Below are positions 54,872 through 64,000 of a stretch of 64,000 nucleotides of DNA, in pieces. The translations under genes and the position numbers were made by a program. The stretch is from positions 1 to 64,000 of the forward strand of contig JAJOZX010002360.1 of NCBI GenBank assembly GCA_023014485.1, written 5' to 3'. Numbering within the stretch: the first letter of the stretch is position 1; every line of letters starts with the position of its first letter. This DNA comes from Bathynomus jamesi. Its lineage: Eukaryota > Arthropoda > Malacostraca > Isopoda > Cirolanidae. The notes beneath the pieces are model-generated. The model was given only the letters and a program-made list of their open reading frames with translations. It was not told the origin of the DNA and did not search any database.

Positions 54872-55755
54872 TGGCCTATAATGGCTGCTTTTTACGTCTA
54901 AATTTTTTTTTTTCTATAAAAAATAATTATTACATTTCCTTGATTTTTATCAGTTTCCCTGAGGTTTCAAGGTGTCCTGAATACGAATTTATATGTTAAA
55001 TTGTCATAGAATGTCTCCTATCGAAAACGAACAAAGCATTAAAACGAATATTAACCAAATTCTGCTAAAAATACTTTGGTTATATAGGTACTCAAGAGTT
55101 TGCAAAGTTTACTAAAAAAATTTGTTAGTTTGATTTTAGATATTTTTATATTGAATACATTGCTAATTTCAGGAATTTTCCTTCTTAAAATTACACCAGG
55201 ACACATTTGAAAACTTGTCGATCAATTTTTTACAAACTAGTTGGTGATTCTATATAATTTGAGTGCGCTGATCTAAAAAATATAGTTAGTTTTTCCCTAT
55301 CACGTATGGTTTTCTTACTACAGGGAGTGTCATAAATCCCCCATTTATCCCCAAATGTGAACCATCTTATCGAGACCAACATTGGATTGCACATGTTAAA
55401 TACATAAATTTTGTTGTTATAGACTACAGTAATGCTTACATAATAATGTAGGGTAAATATATATAACAACCAGTCCTGTTCCCAGCAAAATACTCTCTCC
55501 CCTTCCATCAATGGGTGGTTAACATTTGGGGACAGATGAGGTATTACAACACCCCTTGTAGCATGAAATCTTTAGGTGATAAGAGTAAAACCTAATTAAA
55601 GTAGAATTAAATAGCTCCTAGCTCTTGGACAAGCATATTGCTTGTTTATGAAAGAATAAAAAAATAACTGAAAGAAACAAAATATATTTACCTTCTTTAC
55701 TTGCAAACATTTCAGGACTTATTCCAAAGACTTAAGACTACGAAGGTAGATCTGA
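54872..55755. other. No gene; inverted pair 55317-55367 / 55513-55563
   Basis: AT-rich DNA downstream of the unnamed gene family member. The two segments (TTTATCCCCAAATGTGAACC; GGTTAACATTTGGGGACAGA) are diverged inverted repeats about 145 bp apart and may be a small foldback element. The frame at 55511-55230 (93 codons) lacks motifs. Confidence 0.45.
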
Positions 55756-57635
55756 CTAATGATGACTAAACTGGTGCTTCTTTGATGTTTTCTTATGCTG
55801 TGCATTAGGCTGATCTTGTTGCAGACACCAGCAGTAATCCGCCATCATATTTGTATGCCATCTTCCTTGATATCTTCTTTCCATGGTTTTGATGTCCTGG
55901 TGAAATTGTTCCCCTTGCTCCTCACTGACATCTCTGAGATTTTTGGGAAAATGGTCAAGATGCGAAAATAAGAAGTGAACTTTCAGGCTCATGTTGCAGC
56001 CTAAGGCGCAAAACTTTTTAAGCATATTTTCTACCAGTCTTTCATAATTTTGGCTTTTGTAGTTTCCCAAGAAGTTTTCAACAACATCTTTGAAACCAAG
56101 CCATGCTTCTTTTTCTTTATTGGTCATTGTGTTCAGGAAATGATTGTCTGTCAATAACTTTCTAATCTGAGGACCTATAAAAACACCTTCCTTTATTTTC
56201 TCGTAGCTAATCTCTGGATATTTTGAACAAATGTACTTGAAACACTCACCTTCTCTATTCAATGCTTTGACATATGCTTCATCAAGCCTAACTTAATGTG
56301 CAAGGGTGGTAGGAGGATTTTATTTGGTTCAACTAGATGTTCATGTAAAATGTTCTTTAATCCTGGGGTAAGATTCTCTCTAGGAGGCCAAGTTTTCCTC
56401 TTCCAGTGCTGGTCACGTGCTCGACTATCCCATTTGCAGATGAAACATGGCATCTTAGTATATCTTGATTGTTGCCCAAGTAACATGCAAAGGACTCTGA
56501 GATCCCCACACAATATCCATCTGTGATTTTGATACTGAATTTTTTCCAGAAGCAGTTTCATGTTATCATAGGTCTCTTTTAAATGAGTAGAATGGGCCAC
56601 TGGGATTGATGCATATTTGTTACCGTTGTGCAGTAACTCCTTTTAGACTGGTTTTAGAGGAATCTATAAACAACCTCCAGTCACTGGTTTGGTATTCGAT
56701 GCCTAGCTTGCACACTAATCCTGTGATGTCCTTGCAAAATACCGAGGGACCATCTTCTTCGAAAAAAGGCACGAAGTCTTTCTCACGATTTCTGTACCAA
56801 GCGAAGTATGTGTCAGATGCCAATAAATTGTTCTGCAATCTAGACCCCAAAAGTTCTGCAGAGTCCTTAGGCAGATTCAAATCCCTGACTAAGTCATTTA
56901 GTTTGGCTTGGGTTAATGGTTTAGGAGGATCTTGGTCAGCTGTTGGCTGTTCATAAACATCATCATTGTCTGGATTTGGAGCTGAATCAGAATCTGAATT
57001 GTATTGATCCAGACTCTTGGGTGGGTGGGGAATAGGAACTTCTGGACCATGTACCGGCCTTATTGCAGATGGAAGACTTGGGCAAAGCTGGGCACTTGTG
57101 GTTTTTTTTGCGGTACTACCGCACTACCAAACCGGTACCGCATAACGCAGTACCGCAAAGGATCGCTGAAAGTACAGGCTGTACTTTCAGCGATCCTTTG
57201 CAGTACTGCGTTATGCGGTACCGGTTTGGTAGTGCGGTAGTACCGCAGTAGCAGTACCGCAAAAAAAAACGTAAGTGCCCAGCTTTGGACTTGGGTATTG
57301 AAGGCTCTCTTTATTCTTTGCATTATAACCTTTAACATTGCAAGAACAGAAGTAGCAGTTGTTGGTATGGTTTCTAGGCTTGCGCCATACCATAGGGATC
57401 CCAAATGGGAAACTTTTCTTTTTACCTTTGCTCCAATTCCTTAGTGCCGCAACACACATAAGACAAACCTTGTGTGGAGCCCAACTTTTGTCTTGATCTC
57501 CTAATTTAATTCCAAAATAAGCATGATAAGCTCTCTTAAGGAAGGTCATTACATTGTCCTTTGTTTTACAACAACATACTGACCACAAATATAATAAAAT
57601 ATGTCTGGACTATGGGTACATCCTCTAGAAGCCAT
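55756..57635 (-). pseudogene. Unnamed multicopy arthropod gene family, frameshifted member
   Basis: The start is at 57635 (MASRGCTHSPDIFYYICGQY, with CxxC-type residues). A slip near 57580 leads to MTFLKRAYHAYFGIKLGDQ, SWAPHKVCLMCVAALRNW, FGIPMVWRKPRNHTNNCYF and CSCNVKGYN. After the nested MITE the frame continues LPSAIRPVHGPEVPIPHPP, LNLPKDSAELLGSRLQNN, FCKDITGLVCKLG and DWRLFIDSSKTSLKGV. Slips near 56635 and 56270 separate THLKETYDNMKLLLEKIQ, RWILCGDLRVLCMLLGQQ, CFICKWDSRARDQHW, LLPPLHIKLGLMKHM and the final part (EGVFIGPQIRKLLTDN, CNMSLKVHFLFSHLDHFP, EEQGEQFHQDIKTMERRYQG, MADYCWCL). I recall this block order from unnamed proteins present in many arthropod genomes. It has Cys/His pairs suggestive of zinc binding, but no function is known to me. 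Total length about 530 residues if unbroken. Multicopy distribution suggests a mobile element, but I see no ends. Confidence 0.75.
57075..57305. mobile_element. 215-bp palindromic hAT MITE with TSD
   Basis: The element proper is 57083-57297: CAAAGCTGGGCACTT to AAGTGCCCAGCTTTG, with GACTTGGG duplicated at 57075-57082 and 57298-57305. The interior is almost a perfect hairpin of GTACCGC/GCGGTAC words centred near 57180. Excision with one duplication removed restores the host frame (TAC CCA AGT CTT CCA), which proves the boundaries. Confidence 0.93.
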
Positions 57636-57768
57636 TATTAAAATTTGAAAGACGTAATGTTAGAATTATCTATCTGAAAAATATGAAAAAATGAAATTAA
57701 TTAAAGATAAAAAAGGTAAAAAATTACAAAACACCCCAAAATTGTTTTGCTAATAACTTTAAAACTGT

Positions 57769-57986
57769 GGATGATAGAAAAAAACTGGTAGCATTTTTTA
57801 ATTCAGCGCAGCGAACTGCTTCAGAATCATAACTCAAAATAAAGAAATCGATTTTTATGCAGACTGGTGTTATCATTGGATGATAGGAAAAAAACTGGTA
57901 GCATTTTTTAATTCAGCGCAGCGAACTGCTTCAGAATCACAACTCAAAATAAAGAAATTGATTTTCATGCAGACTGGTGTTATCAT
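57769..57986. repeat. Tandem duplication, 109-bp unit
   Basis: Two copies (57769-57877, 57878-57986) of a unit from GGATGATAG through AATTCAGCGCAGCGAACTGC to GGTGTTATCATT. They differ at about four positions. Confidence 0.93.
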
Positions 57987-58499
57987 TGGATTCCAGATAG
58001 TAGCCATTCAGGGTACAAGTGAATGCTAAAAAGCATAAGTCATGCTTTTGGGTATTTACACAAAGGCATGACTTCTGTTAGAGATTCTTGTGGATCTCAA
58101 AACTGAAAGGACATAAAAAAGATGGGTAAATGTTTAGTTTAGTAGCCACCTAGTTTCTATGCAAGGAAACTGGTTAGAGGATGCCACTCAAGATAAAAGA
58201 TGTAGGTAGTAGTGATTTAGTTTTCTAAACAGTGCTTAGCTCTTTTTTTTCCTTTTCTAGTCTCTAAACTTACTCTTTAGAGAAGAATCTTGCAGTGAGG
58301 AAAGTCTTTTCAATACACATCTTTATTTTTGTACATTGCCTATTTCTTACAGGCAACATACAAATAGTATCTTTATCTTTGATACACAATAAATTAGTAT
58401 ATATATGGTATCTCTTATTTTGTAGCTAAAACACATTTCTTAAGTTATCTTGCTTATATCTGTGTGTAACTACATTTAGCTTGAATAATTTAAATCATG
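57987..58499. other. No gene recognised
   Basis: AT-rich sequence without motifs. Confidence 0.5.
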
Positions 58500-58746
58500 A
58501 TTAGGAGATTTGTTTACCAGTTCTCCCAGAAGAGATTTTGGCCCATTCTTGACAAAATTTGCAGAGCTGATTGAGAATAGTTGACCTCTGTGCATGGACA
58601 GCTCTCATGTGAAGTAAAAGGCACAGAAAGTTGTTCACAAGTCTTCCTAATGGGCTTTCCATCATTATGTAAGGCAGTAATTCTATCTTTAAGATCCTGA
58701 GACAGCTCTTTGCCTTCACCAATGTAAATACATTAAAAGACATCAA
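58500..58746 (-). pseudogene. Tc1-like transposase N-terminal fragment
   Basis: In one minus-strand frame (about 58720-58600) the codons give GEGKELSQDLKDRITALHND, GKPIRKTCEQLSVP, which resembles the start of the first helix-turn-helix of Tc1 transposases (KELSxDLRxxIVxLHxxG). The longest open frame (81 codons) is offset from it. No catalytic region follows, so this is a short relic. Similarity is modest. Confidence 0.5.
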
Positions 58747-60654
58747 ATAATACTGTACTTTAAAGCTTATTGGAGAGCAAATGGGTAATTGGAATGGTCT
58801 TCAGGGTGGAGGAAGGGGAGATTACTGGAGGAAGTCCGAGGGTGACATTGGAGTGTTTCTCCAACACAAGATTTTTTTTAATAATTTTGAATTAAATAAC
58901 CTTTATTATTAATAAAATAAATAGTAAAATAAATAGATTGGTTTTACAATTTACAATGACATAAATAATTGTGAAGCTGGACTATTTATTTTATTTAAGT
59001 TGGCCCTTAAGCTTTAGGCTTTGCTTTAGGCTTTGAATTGTCCAAAGCTCTGAAAACACCCCCGTTTCTCTCCATATCTGAGTCACGTATGTTGTATCAC
59101 ATTCAGGCATTTTGGTGCACATTCATAGCATTCATACCAGCAAAAGTAATTTGTATCTGTGTTTAGGTTAATTTGTATATTCAACATTTGTAAAGTGAGG
59201 ACTGACTGTATTTTCTATCTTCAACAATGTCACAACAAAAACAATTTTCATTAAAATTTTAAGTCCCTAGTAGCCAATTTGAATTAAAAAATGGATATAT
59301 AATTTGGGTTTATAAACTTATTAAAATACTTAAAATAAAGTCAACATAATAAGATGGTTTGCTTTATAAATTATTAAGTACAACTTAATATAGAATTATT
59401 ATTAATATAGAGAGGAGATTACAATAGTTTATAATATTTAGATTAGCTTATTGAGAAAATGTAAATTTATGGGCAACTTAACTTAAGCTTTCCTTTTTTC
59501 TTGAATGCAAACTATTCTTATACAATTACAGTTTGAAATAAGTATAAATTATCACCATTTTTTGTATGTTCAATTTTCTATAAATATAGTTTTTGTTTTG
59601 TTTTAAAATTTCAAAGAATTAGTAAGAGAATTGGCTAAATTTGGCTGATTCTGCTACTGCTGATGCCAATGCTAATTAATTGGTACACCACTAGTTTTCT
59701 CGCATCTCAATCATAGTTGATTTACCAATCATTTGCATTAAAAACAGAAGAACTTATTGCATTTAGTGCTTGTCTATTCAAATGACCACTTGATTGGCTT
59801 TTGTATTTGTGAAGATTAGATGTAAGGTGACCTGTACTAATTCTGTAAATCTTTTGTTATAAAACATATTTCGCTATGAAGAATATTGACCCCTTTATTC
59901 ATTAGCTATAAAACTATTTATTAGCTTTTGTATACAAGAAATCTAAATAATACAAAAATATTTTTGTATTTATATATGTTGTAATATTAAGATTATAATG
60001 CGAGATTTGGGTGCTAAAGCACATTAGTGTTTCATTTTCCTTAGTTGATATAGTTGATAATGCTTGCTTGCTTCAGGTTAATTTCATTGTGGAGCATAAT
60101 ACTTTTCAAAGCTCACCCTAACAGCACTAACACTTTGTATATTTATTATTTTGCATATAATACGGCAGACCCTTGCCATTTACAGTTTTTTCTTTGTGGA
60201 TTTGTTTATTCATGGTTAATTTATTGTGGCAACATCTTTCAGATTGTGGCCTAAGCACTCAACTATTTGCGGATCACAGCAAAGAAAGTAGTTCCCACGT
60301 AGGAATATAGGTGTCATTTTACCTCTCACATTGGCCTAGCATCAGTCTCTGCGCTTGTCAGCATTGTGCAAGGTTGTTTTGTGTATCTTGTGACTTTATT
60401 TACTATAAAGTGCCCTTACTAACTTTTTGATCATGGCATCTAAGAGAAAATTATCTCCATCAAACATCGTCTCATCTTTATCATCATCAATATTGTCATC
60501 TTTGCAGCAAGTTTATCATCATTGTTTATTATCAGTTTATTATTGTACAGTTTATCATCATTGTACATACAAGGTATGTACAGTTTATTAAAAGGTTTTG
60601 TTTTCATCACAGCTATTTTTGTTCTTAACCCATTCTTTTTCAGTAAAGTATATA
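58747..60654. other. No gene recognised
   Basis: About 1.9 kb of AT-rich intergenic DNA. Small frames (60054-60254, 60522-60704) are hydrophobic by composition and have no support. CATCATCATTG-type runs occur near 60480-60570. Confidence 0.5.
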
Positions 60655-61465
60655 CAGGAATACCCCACTTTACGAATTATCCCGTTCCTAGCGCCCGTTC
60701 GTAAAGCAGGTGTTCGTAAAGCAGAGCATTATTTCCCATACATATAATGTTATATTTTGGGTTATGTTTTCTTCTTAAAAAATCGAAAAAAAAAGGTTAT
60801 AAAACAGCAAATTTTGCAGAAAAAAATGTTTATTAACATAGAAATGAAAGCAATGAACAAAGAAATAATACAAACGAAAGTAATGAACAAAGAAATACAA
60901 TAAAAATGTAAGCAATGAACAAAGAAATAGTACAAAACATTACATATGCAAATTTAGTTTTCATTAATAGATGCGTCAGTAGACATGCTTTTGGATTCGT
61001 TTCTTCTGATTAACGTCACAGTCTTTACTATCACTCTTTCGTTTTGGCATAATTGATGATGGGTACTGTAATTGCAATGTACGAAAAGAATATCAGTGAA
61101 ACACTTAGCGTGCGCGAGAGTGAATAAAGCACAAACTCTCTTGTCAAAGCGCACATATAAACTGACAACAGCTGCGTTGCCACAGTGCAAAGTGAGCTAA
61201 AAGCGAGCTAACTTGGCACCGCTGTAATGCAGAATACGTAATAGAGTACAGTACAGTATGGTATGCGTGACGTAAGCATATTATTTTTGTCTTAAAATCG
61301 AGCTAAGCACTGCTGTAATGCAGAATATTAGATTGTGGTATGCGCGACGTACGCATTTTATTTTTGTCTCATATTTCTTCATTTAATTTTTTATTTAGCG
61401 CAAATACAATTTCGTAAACCCAGGGTTTCGTAAAATGAAGCATCGTAAAGTGGGGTATTCCTGTA
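60653..61465. mobile_element. Tigger/pogo-like MITE, 809 bp
   Basis: The element proper is 60655-61463. CAGGAATACCCCACTTTACG at the left and its inverse at the right, flanked by TA (60653-60654, 61464-61465). CAGG.AT.CC ends and a TA target fit the pogo/Tigger branch of Tc1/mariner. Interior: GCAATGAACAAAGAAAT repeated three times (60850-60935) and GAGCTAA/GCTGTAATGCAGAATA repeated twice (61195-61330). No transposase. Confidence 0.85.
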
Positions 61466-62611
61466 CCATGATATATACTGTATATATGAAGGGTAAAATA
61501 TGGCAGAAAGGGTAAGCATTTTTAGACAAAGTACCTAACCCTATTTTCTCCATAACCCTTTAAGTTTGCACATCACAAATTTAGCATTTGCAGCAAAATC
61601 CAAAAATGTAACCCCCCATGAATGATGGGGGTCAACTGTACATAAAACTGAAAGGTGGAGCTTAGTGAAAAAAGTGTGTTATTTTTACCCAGTCAAATGG
61701 CCCTAAGTCTTCCAACAAAGAGCATCCAAAAGTTCACTCACAAGTTTTTAATATATGTATACATAAGGACACTGACAAACATTCCTCCACACCTGTCATG
61801 TTAGCTTAAGGATTCTTAACCCTTTCATGCCCATGGTTGTAAATTTGACCATACAATTTTGAGATTTTAGTTCTTATGGAGAATACCATAAAGTATAAAA
61901 TTATTTTAATCATGAACATAATTTAAACATGAAAGGGTTAGTACTGTAATGGTAACATTGAGAATTCACTGTTAATGAACTTCAATAAAATTCAAGTTAA
62001 GGATGTGAAGACAAGATTGAGAGCTGGTGAAATAAATACCTGACAATAACCTTCATCAGTTTATAAAAATAGAAGAAAGGTTTTGTTTACAAATATAACT
62101 CTATAGGCCATCTCTTTTATTTAATATAAATGGAGCTATAATTACCTGTAGTTTTTATTTACAAAAAAGCTAAGTAGTGTTAGGTTTAAAAGTAAAAATT
62201 TGGGAACAAGAATCGCAACTCGATCAATTCCCAATATGACTTGACTAAGAATTTTGAGGAGGAAACACAATCAGAATTCACAATGAAGTTTGAGATAGGA
62301 GCCTACAAATAGGAAAAAGGCAGACAAGACCCTGTAGAAGAAATAAAATACAATTAAGAAGTAGGGTCAAACTTGTTAATTTCAGCTAATTTTTTTTATA
62401 TCAAAATGCCCTTAAAAGTGAGGACTTCATTAAAATCTTCATTTCTCATTATGAAGTCTAATGAGTATAGTAAATATATAATATAGTACAAACACCTTAT
62501 CAAAGTGGATATCTTCACTACAGTACTTGGTACTACAATATTTACTTCAGCAGAACTATTAACCTTGGTTGACTAAACATTTTCTTTATTAGGTCAATTT
62601 TTAAGTTCAGA
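61466..62611. other. Presumed upstream region of the DGKE-like gene
   Basis: No gene supported. An in-frame stop at 62570 precedes the first ATG of the gene. TTTAAGTTCAG directly before the ATG could be a 3' splice site (AG at 62609-62610), so the promoter and a 5' noncoding exon may lie further left. Confidence 0.45.
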
Positions 62612-64000
62612 ATGATAGATGGGTGGCAGCAAGTTGTAGCAGGAGTGTTATTTATTGGAATTGTTACAGTAATTTTAGTAAAACTGAGCAAGAGATCCAT
62701 TAGTCGTGATTTACGTGCTCCTGATGTTACCAAAGGGCATCACTGGTGTTATACAGGAATGTTCTCTCAGGTGGGTTCTATATAAAATTCATTTTTAAAA
62801 GTTAGTCAGTTTTTGTAAGAATTTGATGATAATGGTAGTTATACTGGACATGTATTTAAAAAACTATTTAATTTAATATTTCAGCCTTCTTGTTGTAATA
62901 TTTGTGAAACTTTGATAATGGCAAGTGATGGAGCTTTTTGTGGTGCCTGTGGAGTGTGTGCAGACCAGCCAGACTGCATAGCTGCAGCCAATTCTGATTT
63001 ACTCTGCAAGGAAATTACTGCAGTAGGAAGCAATTTAAGGCATCATTGGATTAAAGGTAATACTGGAGCTGCTGTTAGAGCATAGAATGAGTGTGTATGG
63101 TACTATGTACTTGTATTTGCTATTCTGAGACTCGTGCAAAATTATAAGCTACCTTCTTTAACAGTAGCTAGTTGGAATGAAAATGCATTTTGACTTTTGA
63201 CATTTTCTTTGATCAAAACTTCTATGGGTCTGATAAGCGAGATTTTTGGTTTTGGAAAGTTTGCATTACTATGGAACTACTAGAGTCTGAAAATAAAAAC
63301 CCACTCTAATAGACAGAGTTTATTTCCAGTGGAAATAAACTCTGTCTATTAGAGTGTGTTTTTATTTTCATATTTTGACCTTCACGTAGAAAAAAGTGAA
63401 GTTTTTTGCATTTACTAGAGTTTGCATTCCTCACATTTACCATACAAAACTGTACTGTACTTTACTTTACTTTAGTTCTAGTGGTAGTTCATGGTTCTTC
63501 AGTAATAAGATAAGGGAGTGTGGTAAGTCTGACAAAATTATTAAAATGTTTTTAAATTTTTGTATAGGAAATCTTCCTCTTGGTGCTGTTTGTGATGTAT
63601 GTGAAGAGGAATGTGGAATAGAACTCGGGTTAAGTGACCTCCGATGTTGTTGGTGTCAAGGGTGTTGTCATGTTGGTTGTCTTAACAAACTGTCTGAGGT
63701 GAGGGAAGTGTGATGAACATTGAATTGATGAGCAAATAAGAGGTTAAAATATAATACTATGTAATACTCTGAATAAAAGAGGAAAAAAAAAAAAAAAAAT
63801 TCCCTTGCATTGTTACTCCATTAACCAACCTAATGAAACAACATAAGTGTGTCTAACCTCTTTCAACTTTTAAGTATAAGGGACCATTATTATTTTGACT
63901 CAGATCTGTGATTTGGGACGAGTAAGGAAATTTGTGGTCCCTCCAAATCATGTAAAACTTTGTTCAAGAAGAATCCGTAAACAGCTGGTGATTAAAGAAG
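62612..64000 (+). CDS. DGKE: Diacylglycerol kinase epsilon-like, exons 1-4 (3' part outside window)
   Basis: Phosphorylates diacylglycerol to phosphatidic acid at membranes. Exons: 62612-62770, 62885-63056, 63568-63698, 63904 onward. Donors GTGGGT, GTAATA and GTGAGG and acceptors TTTCAG, TATAG and CTCAG all obey GT-AG, and the frame is kept (phases 0, 1, 0). Exon 1 encodes a hydrophobic segment (GVLFIGIVTVILV, residues about 11-23), as in DGK epsilon, then KGHHWCYTGMFSQ. Exon 2 holds the first C1 domain (PSCCNICETLI, GAFCGACGVCAD, LLCKE) and ends HHWIKG. Exon 3 holds the second (NLPLGAVCDVCEEECG, RCCWCQGCCHVGCL). Exon 4 begins ICDLGRVRKFVVPPNHVKL, the stretch before the catalytic domain. HHW...GN.PL, C...CG and VPP.. 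spacing match the epsilon isoform. The start has an upstream in-frame stop. Confidence 0.9.
63288..63370. repeat. Hairpin in intron 2 of the DGKE-like gene
   Basis: Arms of about 38-40 bp: GAAAATAAAAACCCACTCTA, TAGACAGAGTTTATTTCC, then GGAAATAAACTCTGTCTATT and the inverse. Nearly perfect, loop of 2-4 bases. Confidence 0.9.

Noticed and set aside
60954..61190. 78-codon minus-strand frame in the Tigger-type MITE
   Set aside because: No helix-turn-helix or DDE motif; likely chance.

Overview
This is eukaryotic nuclear DNA, AT-rich and almost entirely made of transposable elements (TEs). The type of elements (hAT, Tc1/mariner, Gypsy, LINEs with an SGNH-type ORF1), CCTAA/TTAGG-type runs, very dense AT microsatellites and an intron-split animal gene point to an arthropod. 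A decapod crustacean is my best guess, but it is inferred from repeat style only. No rRNA, no convincing tRNA, no CRISPR and no bacterial-style operon is present.

Layout. 1-1185: 3' end of a LINE with an RNase H domain. 1237-5060: a cluster of nested palindromic repeats, interrupted by a short Helitron (2698-3181). 5103-8868: three hAT elements with 8-bp target duplications, one hosting a mariner remnant. 9700-11870: a palindromic repeat hosting a 1.4-kb element that carries a reverse transcriptase fragment. 13225-15660: a hAT end and a broken mariner. 15740-20122: a LINE fragment (minus strand) beside a ZMYM1-like hAT transposase pseudogene that is itself cut by a Harbinger-like MITE.

19895-35868 is one LINE fragment (plus strand) split by successive insertions. 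These are a 3.9-kb hAT-like element with a little-known transposase (20123-24028, itself cut by a 548-bp MITE), a 192-bp MITE, and a solo Gypsy LTR. Inside that solo LTR sit a 7.9-kb Gypsy element with both LTRs (26091-34035) and a nearly intact DD41D mariner (34273-35486). Most of these insertions are dated relative to each other by target-site duplications that I could read directly.

35868-48450: a TTF-type hAT remnant and two near-complete copies (4.3 and 4.4 kb, same strand) of one CR1/L2-like LINE, both pseudogenes, separated by an endonuclease fragment of another LINE. 48470-51640: LINE and hAT remnants with small MITEs. 52300-54210: palindromes and a 14-bp tandem array. 54218-54871: Merlin/IS1595-like transposase remnant. 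55756-57635: a frameshifted member of an unnamed protein family that I recall as multicopy in arthropods, hit by a 215-bp palindromic MITE. 58500-58746: Tc1 remnant. 60655-61463: Tigger/pogo-type MITE.

The only feature that looks like a functional host gene is at the right edge: exons 1-4 of a diacylglycerol kinase epsilon-like gene (62612 to beyond 64000), with a membrane segment, two C1 domains and clean splice sites. The genes of the window do not form a pathway; the logic of the region is serial transposon insertion upstream of this gene.
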